Positions 33,999 through 43,174 of a stretch of DNA of 64,000 nucleotides are shown one piece after another. The notes below the pieces were generated by a model, which saw only the letters and a list, made by a program, of their open reading frames with translations, was not told the origin of the DNA and searched no databases. The DNA is from BPGX01 sp035405785. GTDB taxonomy: Bacteria > Bacteroidota > Bacteroidia > B-17B0 > Aurantibacillaceae. The translations under genes and the position numbers were made by a program. The stretch's first letter is position 1. Each line of letters opens with the position of its first letter. Location: NCBI GenBank assembly GCA_035405785.1, contig DAONJS010000011.1, positions 27,573-91,572 on the forward strand, given 5' to 3'.

Positions 33999-36179
33999 TT
34001 ACAATTGAGGAATAAGAACTTTAATTTCAGTGCCTTGATTGGGTTTTGAATTGATGAACAGTTCTGCATTCATTTGTTCAGATAAAGCACGAATAATTGA
34101 AAAACCAACGGAATTAGAATTTTCAAGAATTTGTTCAGGTATGCCTATACCATTATCTTTTATGATTAACAGTAAATGTTCTAAATTTCTTTTTAAAGTA
34201 ATTTCTACTTTTTTATCTTTTTTAAAGTGAGGTGGAAACGCATATTTTACAACATTAGTAAGGGCTTCATTTAGTAGCAGAGAAATCGGAATAGCAGTAT
34301 TAACATCTATCACTATATCTTCTATATTAGTTTGCACATCCATATCAGTTTGATTAAAAGAATATAAGACATTTTGAATGAGTTGTAGTATAGTATTAGA
34401 GATATTGATAGATGAATAGTTTTTATTTTGATAAAGTGTTTGGTGGATCATCGCCATTGAAAGAACTCTGTTTTGAGTATCTCTTAATATATTTTTTGTA
34501 TGCGTTTCATTTTCTTCCTGTAATTGAAGATTTATCATACTTGAAATGACTTGCAGATTATTTTTAATTCTGTGGTGAATTTCTTTCATTAATACTTCAT
34601 TTTCCTGTAATAAAACTTCTAATTGTTGTTGTTTTTGAATTTCCTGAGTGATATCTGTTGCAATACCTGCTACTTCTTTGATTTCATTATTTACAATAAT
34701 TGGAAACACATTAACATCTAATGTGATTTTGTTTTTATCATCAATATCAAAAGTTAGTTTAAAATTTTCTTGTGAACCTGAAAGTGCTTTTTGATAGTGA
34801 TAATTAAGAGTGCTAACAATTTCTTTGTTTTCTGCGTATTTTCCTTTTGATAATTTTTTTCCGATTACGGGTTTTTCTCCATAAAGTTTTTCAACTAATT
34901 GTTCGTAGTTTTTATTGAATAAAGTTATTTCTTGATTTTTATTCATTGACCAGAGATAGATAGGACTGTGTTCCACTACTTCCTGTAATTTTACCGTTTG
35001 ATGTTCTATCTGATGTATGTATTCATATTTTTCAGTGATTTCGTGCCCATAGCAATAGAAATATTCTATTTTTTTATTTTTTCCGAGAATGGGCTTCATT
35101 GTTACTTTAAAGATTCTGTTCTTTTTTTGGTCTTTATCATAATGTATTATTTCGTGTGTAATTTCTTTTTTGCTTTGAATAACATTTGATAAAAATTTCC
35201 TTCTTTCAAGTAATACTTGTTTTTCTGTTTCATTGGCTTGATAGATGTTTTCTAAATTATCACCAACAGAAACTTTAAAATTATAATATTTAAAACAATA
35301 CTGATAAAACGCATGATTAAAAATTAAAAAATTTAAGTTTGTATCTAAAATCCAGAATAAGTAATCAGAATTATTGATAGTATTTAATAATTGTTCTTGT
35401 TTAAATCTGAGTTCTTTTAGAAGTTTTTCTTTAATTTGATTTTGTGCTTTTAAAATTTTGTTTTCATGTTGTTTAATCTGTGCTTCTATTTCTAATTGTT
35501 GTTTTTCAATTTCAGAAGTTTTATCTATAAATACTAATAATCTTATGATAGAAGATTCCTTTTCAATGTTATCAAATAGATAAGAATAAAGTTCAACTAT
35601 TTTTTTGTGTTTCTGAAAAGTTTGAATTTCATAAATTTCTGGCTTAACTAAATTTTCCCTTGATTGTATTCTTCTTATAGCACGCTGTTTATCTCTTTCG
35701 CTGGTAAGGAAATTTAATATATTAAAATTTAAATATTGCTTTTTATTCTTTGCTTCTATTACTTTTATTCCATATTTGTTGATGTATTTAATTTTACCAA
35801 AATCGTGTATAATAATACCTATAGGCAAATTATGGAATATCTCTTGATAAAGTTCTAATTTGTTTTTAATTTCTTCTACATTTATATCAGATGTTGAATT
35901 TTCATTTAAAAAGCATACATAGTGTTTTTTTCTGTTTTCAGAAAACTCTTCATATTGAAATGTTGTATAAATGTTTTTTCCTGAAACTGATAATTCTAAT
36001 TTGTTTGTTTTATTTTTAATTGAAAAAAGTAATTTTTCTAATAAATCATTTTTAATTTTTGATGAATACTTTAAAATCTTTTTGGCTTTGTCATTGATAA
36101 ATACAATATCATCTTTGTTTAAGATTAAAACAGGGATATTTTTATATATCTTAAAATTATTGACTATCTGATTGTTCAC
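33999..36179 (-). CDS. Cytosolic multi-PAS sensor histidine kinase (HisKA_2 type)
   Basis: 726 residues without a membrane helix. Four PAS-like blocks can be made out (about 5-80, 105-215, 265-375, 390-505), joined by Gln/Lys-rich coiled-coil linkers (KQQLEIEAQIKQHENK; QKQQQLEVLLQENEV). The dimerisation domain has the HisKA_2 H-box MKEIHHRIKNNLQVISSMIN near 530. The ATPase has LLLNEALTNVVKYAFP (N box) and IKDNGIGIPEQI (G1). No response regulator is nearby. It overlaps the preceding MORN-repeat gene's stop by 23 bases (genes run leftwards). Signal unknown; a small ligand or redox cue is likely. Confidence 0.93.
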   Translation of the reverse strand: MNNQIVNNFKIYKNIPVLILNKDDIVFINDKAKKILKYSSKIKNDLLEKLLFSIKNKTNKLELSVSGKNIYTTFQYEEFSENRKKHYVCFLNENSTSDINVEEIKNKLELYQEIFHNLPIGIIIHDFGKIKYINKYGIKVIEAKNKKQYLNFNILNFLTSERDKQRAIRRIQSRENLVKPEIYEIQTFQKHKKIVELYSYLFDNIEKESSIIRLLVFIDKTSEIEKQQLEIEAQIKQHENKILKAQNQIKEKLLKELRFKQEQLLNTINNSDYLFWILDTNLNFLIFNHAFYQYCFKYYNFKVSVGDNLENIYQANETEKQVLLERRKFLSNVIQSKKEITHEIIHYDKDQKKNRIFKVTMKPILGKNKKIEYFYCYGHEITEKYEYIHQIEHQTVKLQEVVEHSPIYLWSMNKNQEITLFNKNYEQLVEKLYGEKPVIGKKLSKGKYAENKEIVSTLNYHYQKALSGSQENFKLTFDIDDKNKITLDVNVFPIIVNNEIKEVAGIATDITQEIQKQQQLEVLLQENEVLMKEIHHRIKNNLQVISSMINLQLQEENETHTKNILRDTQNRVLSMAMIHQTLYQNKNYSSINISNTILQLIQNVLYSFNQTDMDVQTNIEDIVIDVNTAIPISLLLNEALTNVVKYAFPPHFKKDKKVEITLKRNLEHLLLIIKDNGIGIPEQILENSNSVGFSIIRALSEQMNAELFINSKPNQGTEIKVLIPQL

Positions 36180-37839
36180 TCTTTTTGTTTTTAAGTATTT
36201 CCTGATATTTTTTAGATTCTTCTAAAATAGTTTCATATACTTTCATAGCATCTTCATAAGTTGGAATAATTTTTTGACCCATCCATTTTACTTCAATATC
36301 ATTTTCATAAGTAATATTCAAATAATTGTGTCCTGATTCATCAAAGAATTTCCATTCACCATTCTTTACACCACCTTGATAAGGACCATACATCATCTTA
36401 TTACCATTTTCGTAATACCAGTAATGAACACCATCTGGGTCACCGTTCAAAAAATTTCCTTTAAAGCGAATTTTTCCAGAAGGCATATAATAAGAAACCC
36501 AAGTGCTATCGGGATTTCCATCGGTATATTTTCCTATTACTTTATAGTTTGGCAATTCATACACCCACAAACCTTCTTTTTTATCATCAATATACAATCC
36601 TGCTGTAAGTATTTTTCCATCTTCTGTATAATCTTTCAATTCACCTTCTCTTTTTCCTTTTATATAATTTTCTTCTCGTAAAACAGAACCATTAGGATAA
36701 TACCAAATCCATTGACCATCGGGCTTTCCATTTACATATTTCCCTTTTTGTTCAATTTTTCCATTTGGATAATAATATATCCATTCTCCTACTTTTACAT
36801 CATTTTTGTATTTACCTTTACCTTTCAATTCTCCTGTATAATAATACTCTTCCCAAACAGATTGTCTTTTTCTTAAAGAGTCAATTGGTCCTTTTTCTAC
36901 TAAAACATTGTTTTCAAATACAAAAGCAGAATCTGGCAAAGGACGGTTTTTGCATACTTGCTTTTTAATATAAACATCTGATGTATCATCTCTTGGAACT
37001 AAAGTAGAATCGCATCTGAATACTTTTTTGTAATGATAATGTGTGCCTACAGGATAACCATAAATATAAGGTCCTTCGTATTTTAATGTGCCATCATCAT
37101 AATATTCTCTATACATTTCAACAGAAGCAAATTCTTTTGGGTTTTCAACTTTTTTTCCAAACGTGTATTTTTCTGCATTAACCAGATTTCCTTTTTTATC
37201 ATACTCTTTCACAAAACCATTTATTTTATCATCTCTATAATCAATTTCTTTTTTTACCTGACCATCAGGATAAAATTCTTTCCACACACCTTGTTTTTTT
37301 CCTTGTTCATCTTTTTGATTGATTTTTTCATATTTCAATAAATATCCATTTTGATATTCACCTATTCCTACAATTAAAGAATCATTATCAAAATCATAAA
37401 ATACACCATGTGGCTTGCCTTTTTGATAAGGAACAATTCTTTTTACTTTTCCAGAAGGATGATAATAATAGGCAGTATCTACAGGAATATCGTTAATATA
37501 TTTTTGTTTGAAAATGATTGTTCCAGAAGTGTCATATTCTTTGAGATAACCATTTTTTTTATCATTTTTATACTCTATTGTTTTTTGAAGTTTTCCATTT
37601 ATATCATAAAATTTCCATACACTATCTAACAAATAATTTTTTCTATTACCTTCATTTTTAATTTTTCCATTTGGATAATAATTTTTCCAGTATCCATCAG
37701 GTTTTCCATTTCTTAAATATCCTTCGGATGATACTTTTCCATCAGGATATTTGAATTGATGAAATCCATCTTTATTATTTTGAGAATAAATTGATAGTGA
37801 AACAAAAAACAAAAAAAAGTATGTGAATTTTTTTATCAT
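36157..37839 (-). CDS. Large secreted MORN-repeat (YwqK-like) protein
   Basis: About 560 residues from the ATG at 37839, giving the signal peptide KKFTYFFLFFVSLSIYSQ; a longer frame to 37863 overlaps nadA. The rest is an array of MORN_2-type units, each about 20-25 residues, such as YPNGKIKNEG, YPDGQVKKEI, YYPNGSVLREE, YENGNKMMYGPY and KNGEWKFFDESG. I see well over ten. MORN_2 proteins occur in YwqK-type families in Bacteroidota; the role is unknown, perhaps envelope scaffolding or protein binding. Its end overlaps the start of the histidine kinase gene, so the two are probably co-expressed. Confidence 0.88.
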   Translation of the reverse strand: MIKKFTYFFLFFVSLSIYSQNNKDGFHQFKYPDGKVSSEGYLRNGKPDGYWKNYYPNGKIKNEGNRKNYLLDSVWKFYDINGKLQKTIEYKNDKKNGYLKEYDTSGTIIFKQKYINDIPVDTAYYYHPSGKVKRIVPYQKGKPHGVFYDFDNDSLIVGIGEYQNGYLLKYEKINQKDEQGKKQGVWKEFYPDGQVKKEIDYRDDKINGFVKEYDKKGNLVNAEKYTFGKKVENPKEFASVEMYREYYDDGTLKYEGPYIYGYPVGTHYHYKKVFRCDSTLVPRDDTSDVYIKKQVCKNRPLPDSAFVFENNVLVEKGPIDSLRKRQSVWEEYYYTGELKGKGKYKNDVKVGEWIYYYPNGKIEQKGKYVNGKPDGQWIWYYPNGSVLREENYIKGKREGELKDYTEDGKILTAGLYIDDKKEGLWVYELPNYKVIGKYTDGNPDSTWVSYYMPSGKIRFKGNFLNGDPDGVHYWYYENGNKMMYGPYQGGVKNGEWKFFDESGHNYLNITYENDIEVKWMGQKIIPTYEDAMKVYETILEESKKYQEILKNKKSEQSDSQ

Positions 37840-37846
37840 TTTATTT

Positions 37847-38785
37847 TTACTTTGATAATTCAAGCATTCTCAATAATGGTTTCTTTGCTTTTTCAATTAA
37901 TTCTTTACTCATCATTATTTCAGGTTCTTCATTCTTTAATGCAAGATAAATTTTTTCTAATGTATTTAATTTCATATAAGGACATTCATTACAAGCACAG
38001 GTATTATTTGGTGGTGCAGGAATAAAAGTTTTATCTGGACAACTTTTTTGCATTTGATGTAAAATACCTGTTTCTGTTGCTACTATAAATTTTTTTGAAT
38101 CATTTGTTTTTACAAAATTCAATAACGCAGATGTGCTTCCTATAAAATCTGCATTTTCCAATACATCCTCTTCACATTCTGGATGTGCAATCAGTAAAGC
38201 ATCAGGATGTTGAACTTTTAATTGTATAATCTTTTGTAAAGAAAATTTTTCATGCACTTCACAAACACCATTCCACAAAATCATTTCCCTTCCAGTTTTT
38301 TTAATAATATATCTGCCTAAATTTTTATCAGGTGCAAAAATGATTTGTTTATCTTTTGGAACACTTTCTACAATCTTAACCGCATTGCTACTTGTGCAAA
38401 TAATATCTGATAATGCTTTTACTTCTGCTGTGCAATTAATATAAGAAATAACCACTGCATCAGGATACTTTTTCTTAAACTCTGCAAAACTCTCTGCAGG
38501 ACAGGAATCTGCTAATGAACATCCTGCATTCATATCAGGCACTATTACTTTTTTATCAGGATTTAAAATTTTGGCTGTTTCTGCCATAAAATGAACACCT
38601 GCAAACAAAATGATTGATGCATCTGTTTTTTGTGCAGCTTGTGCTAATTGCAAACTATCTCCAATAAAATCTGCTATGTCTTGAATTTCCCCCATCTGAT
38701 AATAATGCGCTAATATAACGGCATTCTTTTGCTTTTTCAGTTTTAAAATTTCCTCAACCAAATCTGTATTCACATCAATATTCAT
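37847..38785 (-). CDS. nadA: Quinolinate synthase
   Basis: 312 residues. HYYQMGEIQDIADFIGDSLQL at the N-terminus, Cys89 in NAGCSLADSC, the GVCEVH Cys, TETGILHQM, and the C-terminal CACNECPYM supply the single 4Fe-4S cluster ligands and the substrate pocket. It condenses iminoaspartate with dihydroxyacetone phosphate to quinolinate in NAD synthesis. nadB and nadC are not in the window. It is the first gene of the minus-strand block and is divergent from the BatA gene across the candidate origin. Confidence 0.97.
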   Translation of the reverse strand: MNIDVNTDLVEEILKLKKQKNAVILAHYYQMGEIQDIADFIGDSLQLAQAAQKTDASIILFAGVHFMAETAKILNPDKKVIVPDMNAGCSLADSCPAESFAEFKKKYPDAVVISYINCTAEVKALSDIICTSSNAVKIVESVPKDKQIIFAPDKNLGRYIIKKTGREMILWNGVCEVHEKFSLQKIIQLKVQHPDALLIAHPECEEDVLENADFIGSTSALLNFVKTNDSKKFIVATETGILHQMQKSCPDKTFIPAPPNNTCACNECPYMKLNTLEKIYLALKNEEPEIMMSKELIEKAKKPLLRMLELSK

Positions 38786-39204
38786 ATATATTCTTTTTTA
38801 AATTTTAAAGTATGATAGTAATAATAGCTTGTTAGTTTTGTATAAAAATTTTTCAAAATTTATTTTGAAAAATGGATATTAAAAGTTAGCCAACAAAATT
38901 ACTAAATATTATGCTTAGGAAATGCTTGATTTTAGGGTAATTAGAATTTTTGAACAAATTTATCCACAAATTGTGTTAATTAAATTGATAGGATAGTTGT
39001 ATTAAATTTTTGTTACTAAATTGTTAGAAAAAAATTATCTCAAATGAAAATTTTCTCTTGGATATTAATTTCAAATTTCTACTGAAAATTTTTTCTGAAT
39101 AAATCAAATAAAAGTAAAAAAATTTTTAAGATTTTTTGAACAGCCAATTTTGAATGAATGTGGATAATTTTTAATAAATATTTTTTCCTACTTTTGGGGC
39201 TAAT
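38786..39204. other. AT-rich divergent gap with two perfect DnaA boxes; candidate replication origin
   Basis: This 419-bp stretch has no gene. It contains TTATCCACA at 38960-38968 and its reverse complement TGTGGATAA at 39159-39167, both exact matches to the consensus DnaA box; I see no other exact match in the window. It also has a perfect 10-bp A/T-rich inverted repeat (38849-38858/38863-38872) and long A/T tracts that could unwind. All genes from 26.2 to 38.8 kb run left and all from 39.2 to 53.3 kb run right, as expected around an origin. dnaA is not adjacent, so this remains a candidate. Confidence 0.45.
39189..39196 (+). promoter_or_regulatory. -7 promoter element of the BatA gene
   Basis: TACTTTTG matches TANNTTTG and ends 8 bases before the ATG at 39205, so the mRNA leader should be only a few bases. 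A DnaA box (39159-39167) lies in the upstream promoter region and could allow regulation by DnaA. Confidence 0.5.
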
Positions 39205-41235
39205 ATGTATTTTTTGTATCCTCAATTTCTGTGGGCTTTAGGATTGTTATCTATACCTATTATTATTCATTTCTTTAATTTTAGAAGGTATAAAAAAATT
39301 TATTTTTCAAATGTAAGAATAATTAAACAGGTTACTCAAGAACATCAGGTAAAAAATAAATTAAAAGAATACATTATATTAATAGAAAGATTATTAGCCA
39401 TTACTTTTTTAGTATTTGCATTTGCACAACCTTTTAAAACAAAAAACACCTCACATTTGTTGAGTAAAAATAATTCTGATGTAGTTATTTATATAGATAA
39501 TTCTTTTAGTATGGAAAATGTCTCCACCGAAGGAAAATTATTAGATGTGGCAATTTCTAAAGCAAAAGAAATTATACAATCTTTTTCAAAGTCATCTAAA
39601 TTTATTATATTAACTAATGATGTCAATTATTTTAATAAAAAAAGTTTGTCTCAAAATGAAGCCATTGAAGAATTATCTAAAGTAAAAATTAATCATTTTT
39701 CTCTCTCACTTTCTACTTTATTAAATAGAATACAAACTCTACATTTGAATCAACCTTTAGTTTTCATACTTTCTGATGCTCAAAAAAAATTTACAGATAT
39801 TCAAAATATAAAACCTGATTTTCCAATATTTTATTTTTTACTTTCTCCAACTCAAAAAAACAATATCTCCATTGATTCAGTATGGATTGACAATCCTGTT
39901 GTTTTATCAAATGTTCCGCAACAATTACATATTAAAATTACTAATCATAATTCTGAAAATGCAAATGATATTCCTGTTAAATTAATTCAGAATAATATCC
40001 AAACTTCTATATTAAATGTTTCTATTCCTGCTCATCAAAGTATTGAAACAACAACTTCATTCATTCCTGATAATAAACCATTTCAATTTTCTAAAGTGTT
40101 TATCAATGATTATCCAGTTACTTTTGATGATGAATTGTTTTTTTCTATCAATACTGATATTCACATTAAAGCACAACTTATAAATGGTTCTAAAAATCCA
40201 GAATCGTCAAAATATATTCGTGCCTTCTTTAATAATGATTCAATATTTGTTTTTTCTGAACAACAGGAAAATCAAGTTAATTATTCAGAATTATCAAATC
40301 AAGATGTTATTGTATTAAATGAAATGACAGCATTTACTACTGGTTTGGAAGAACAATTAAAAATACTTGCACAAAAAGGTAAAACAATTATCATCATTCC
40401 ATACATAGATAATCCTTTGTTTGTATTACCTTCTGAAATTCAATCTTATCAATGGACAATAGATACTACTTCTCAAACGATTAGTAATAATGTATTAAAA
40501 CATCCACTTATTGCATCTGCTTTTGAAAAAACTAATAATACTTACAAAATGCCTGTTGTAAAAGAATATCTAAAAACACAACAATTAAATTTTGAACCAA
40601 TTGTAGAACTTAATAATAATGCCCCTTTGTTATTTAAGTATGAAAAAAATAATTACTACTATTTTGTATTTACTTCTACCATTCAATCAAAGAAAAATCA
40701 AATAGCAATGCACTCTATTTTTGTTCCTTTGATGTATCAGTTATCATTTACTGCTATTCCTGCTATTCCTTTATATTATTATTGTGGAAGCAATCAAAAC
40801 ATCTTTATTCCAAACATACAACTCAATTCAGATAATGCCCCAAAACTTATTGAAGCATATTCATCTTCTACCAATACATTTCAAATAATTCCATCATTTT
40901 TTACACAAGGTAATTCATCTTATATTAAAATCCCAATGCAATCAGATATTAAACAAGGACATTATTATTTACAAATAAAAGATGAAAATAAATTTGCTTT
41001 GAGTTTTAATTACAATAGGTCAGAATCAGATATGCAATTTTATTCTGATGAAGAGTTAAGTGATATTTTACAAAAATATCAAATTAAAAACTTTGCAGTT
41101 AATAATATAACCAGTGTTTCCGCTAAAAAAATTATACAAACAGAAATAAGCGGCACTCCATATTGGAAATTATGTGTAATTTTAGCCCTGATATTTTTTG
41201 TTGCAGAAAGTTTAACGATTAGATTTATGAAGTAA
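39205..41235 (+). CDS. BatA-domain membrane protein with von Willebrand A-like domain
   Basis: 676 residues. The N-terminal BatA domain (FLYPQFLWALGLLSIPIIIHFFNFRRYKKIYFSNV) has two membrane helices (about 5-25 and 58-78). A VWA-like domain follows, with VVIYIDNSFSM (a D-x-S-x-S-like metal site). The large middle region is periplasmic beta-rich, and a last helix ends the protein (WKLCVILALIFFVAESL). Proteins of this form are found throughout Bacteroidota, commonly just before a dihydroorotase-like gene, as here. Function unknown; BatA relatives act with MoxR ATPases in stress tolerance. Confidence 0.88.
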   Translation: MYFLYPQFLWALGLLSIPIIIHFFNFRRYKKIYFSNVRIIKQVTQEHQVKNKLKEYIILIERLLAITFLVFAFAQPFKTKNTSHLLSKNNSDVVIYIDNSFSMENVSTEGKLLDVAISKAKEIIQSFSKSSKFIILTNDVNYFNKKSLSQNEAIEELSKVKINHFSLSLSTLLNRIQTLHLNQPLVFILSDAQKKFTDIQNIKPDFPIFYFLLSPTQKNNISIDSVWIDNPVVLSNVPQQLHIKITNHNSENANDIPVKLIQNNIQTSILNVSIPAHQSIETTTSFIPDNKPFQFSKVFINDYPVTFDDELFFSINTDIHIKAQLINGSKNPESSKYIRAFFNNDSIFVFSEQQENQVNYSELSNQDVIVLNEMTAFTTGLEEQLKILAQKGKTIIIIPYIDNPLFVLPSEIQSYQWTIDTTSQTISNNVLKHPLIASAFEKTNNTYKMPVVKEYLKTQQLNFEPIVELNNNAPLLFKYEKNNYYYFVFTSTIQSKKNQIAMHSIFVPLMYQLSFTAIPAIPLYYYCGSNQNIFIPNIQLNSDNAPKLIEAYSSSTNTFQIIPSFFTQGNSSYIKIPMQSDIKQGHYYLQIKDENKFALSFNYNRSESDMQFYSDEELSDILQKYQIKNFAVNNITSVSAKKIIQTEISGTPYWKLCVILALIFFVAESLTIRFMK

Positions 41236-41255
41236 AATGATTAAATTAAAATACA

Positions 41256-42548
41256 ATGAAAATTTTTTTACATAAAGCAAAAATTTTTGATAGCACAAGT
41301 CCTTATCATTTGAAAAGAAAAAATATTCTTATTGAAAATGGGAAAATTGTAGAAATATCAGATAAAGTATATAATGATAAAAAAATTACATTTATAGAAT
41401 CTTCCAACCTTTGTGTTTCTCAAGGTTGGATTGATATGCAATCTGTTTTTGGACAACCAGGATTTGAACAAACAGAAACTATTGAATCAGGATTATTAGC
41501 CGCATCAAAAGGTGGATTTACATCTGTTTGCGTTTTTTCAAATACCAATCCTCCTATTCATAACAGACCAGTTGTAGAGTTTTTAATTCAGCAAAGTCAA
41601 AACTCTGTTACACAAGTATTACCTGTAGGAACTATTTCACATCAACAAAAAGGCGAAGATTTGTCTGAAATGTATGATATGAAATTAGGTGGGTCGGTAG
41701 CGTTTTCAGATTACAAAAACACTATTAAAAATACACACTTACTAACTCGTGCGATGCTTTATGCTCAAACAATTGATGCACTTCTTATTATACATTGCAA
41801 TGATTATTATTTATCTGCCAATGGTCAAATGAACGAAAGTGAAACCTCTGCATATTTAGGATTAAAAGGCATTCCATACATTGCAGAAACTACCTACTTA
41901 CAAAAAGTAATTGAATTAATGGAATACTACCCTAATGTAAGAGTGCATATTCCGATTATTTCCTGTAAAAGAAGTGTAGAAATTATTAAACAGGCAAAAT
42001 CAAAGGGCTTAAAAATAACCTGCGGCACATCTACTTATCACTTATATTTTAATGATAAAGTTTTGATGGACTTTGATACCAATTACAAATGCATGCCGCC
42101 CATCAGAACAGAAGAAGATAGAAAAGCATTGATAAAAGCCGTTTTGAACAGAACTATTGATGTGCTTGTATCTGACCATCAACCGCAGGATGTTGAAAGT
42201 AAAAATGTAGAATTTGATTTAGCCGCATTTGGAATGATTAATTTACAAACGGCATATCCAACTACTAATACTATTTTAGAAAGTGAAAACACTGAAACTA
42301 CCGTTGATGCTTTGTCTATTCAACCAAGAAAAATTTTAGGATTGCCATATCATACCATTCAGGAAAATAACATTGCCAACCTTACTATTTTTGATCCAAC
42401 TGAAACATATCTATTTACTGAAGAAGATAATTCATCTTTATCTCAAAACTCTCCATTCTTTGGTATAGAATTAAAAGGTAATGTTTTAGGTATTGTAAAT
42501 AAACATAAGATATTTTTGAATAAGGAAAATTTAGCCATTAAAGAATAA
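41256..42548 (+). CDS. Dihydroorotase-like protein lacking zinc ligands (probable pseudoenzyme)
   Basis: 430 residues, amidohydrolase fold of the class I dihydroorotase type: QGWIDMQSVFGQPGFEQTETIESG, AASKGGFTSVCVFSNTNPP, LGLKGIPYIAE and NYKCMPPIRTEEDRKALIKA all align with PyrC. However the metal-binding H-x-H normally found after DM is replaced (DMQSVF), the later zinc His of the HVS/HIS motif is replaced (PIISCKRS), and TDHAPH reads SDHQPQ. HC-x-D is kept. This matches the inactive dihydroorotase-like proteins known from bacteria, which can scaffold aspartate transcarbamoylase. Activity should not be assumed. Confidence 0.85.
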   Translation: MKIFLHKAKIFDSTSPYHLKRKNILIENGKIVEISDKVYNDKKITFIESSNLCVSQGWIDMQSVFGQPGFEQTETIESGLLAASKGGFTSVCVFSNTNPPIHNRPVVEFLIQQSQNSVTQVLPVGTISHQQKGEDLSEMYDMKLGGSVAFSDYKNTIKNTHLLTRAMLYAQTIDALLIIHCNDYYLSANGQMNESETSAYLGLKGIPYIAETTYLQKVIELMEYYPNVRVHIPIISCKRSVEIIKQAKSKGLKITCGTSTYHLYFNDKVLMDFDTNYKCMPPIRTEEDRKALIKAVLNRTIDVLVSDHQPQDVESKNVEFDLAAFGMINLQTAYPTTNTILESENTETTVDALSIQPRKILGLPYHTIQENNIANLTIFDPTETYLFTEEDNSSLSQNSPFFGIELKGNVLGIVNKHKIFLNKENLAIKE

Positions 42549-42559
42549 ACCAACATATT

Positions 42560-42973
42560 ATGTTTTTTGCAGATAATAATTTGATAGTATTAGAAATAAC
42601 AACAAGATGGTTGTTGGCGATTTTATTTTTCTTTCAAGCATACGATAGAATTTTTAGAGTGGGTTTAAAAGAAGTAACTAATATTATGTATTATCAAAAC
42701 ACCGAACAAAAATTTCCATTTTGGTTTACAAAGTTTGGTGTTTATATTACTGCTTATACAGAATTAATCTGTGGAATACTATTATTTACAGGTATTTTCA
42801 GAGATTATGCATTATACATTTTATGTTTAGATATGCTTATTGCTGCATTTGGTTTTTCTTATTTAAAACCAATGTGGGATATGAAGCATTTTTTTCCAAG
42901 ATTCATTTTAATAAGCATTCAATTGTTTCTCCCTTCATCTGCTTATGTTTTAGGTTTAGAAAAATTGTTTTAA
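42560..42973 (+). CDS. DoxX/MauE-like small membrane protein
   Basis: 137 residues with four hydrophobic segments (about 14-30, 53-75, 80-100, 112-130). The pattern of ITTRWLLAILFFFQAYDRIF, YITAYTELICGILLFTGIFRDYALYIL and a final MWDMKHFFPRFILI resembles DoxX/MauE-type quinol-linked membrane proteins. It follows the dihydroorotase-like gene by 11 bases and is probably co-transcribed. Function unknown. Confidence 0.72.
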   Translation: MFFADNNLIVLEITTRWLLAILFFFQAYDRIFRVGLKEVTNIMYYQNTEQKFPFWFTKFGVYITAYTELICGILLFTGIFRDYALYILCLDMLIAAFGFSYLKPMWDMKHFFPRFILISIQLFLPSSAYVLGLEKLF

Positions 42974-43024
42974 TTGATAATGGTAAATAAGTGATTATTT
43001 AGTATATTAAAATGAAAATTAATG

Positions 43025-43130
43025 AACCACAAAGATCTCCAAGATTTTTTAGAAAAAGAACACAAAGGGTTAATAGATTTAGTAAATCCTTTGTGTGTTT
43101 TGTGCCTTTCTTTGTGGATCTCTGTGTTTC
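43025..43130. repeat. Hairpin repeat, CACAAAG type (copy C), fused to a reading frame
   Basis: Left arm AACCACAAAG ... ACACAAAGGG (43025-43070); right arm CCTTTGTGTG ... TTTGTGCC ... CTTTGTGG ... CTGTGTTTC (43088-43130). It keeps the downstream frame open, so that frame appears to start at ATG 43022 inside the repeat. Confidence 0.75.
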
Positions 43131-43174
43131 AAAAAAATAAATATAAAATTCTTTATAGTAACAAAAAATTTTTT

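Noticed and set aside
42721..42990. 89-residue frame overlapping the DoxX-like gene in another frame
   Set aside because: Cys/Tyr/Phe-rich out-of-frame shadow of a credible membrane protein.
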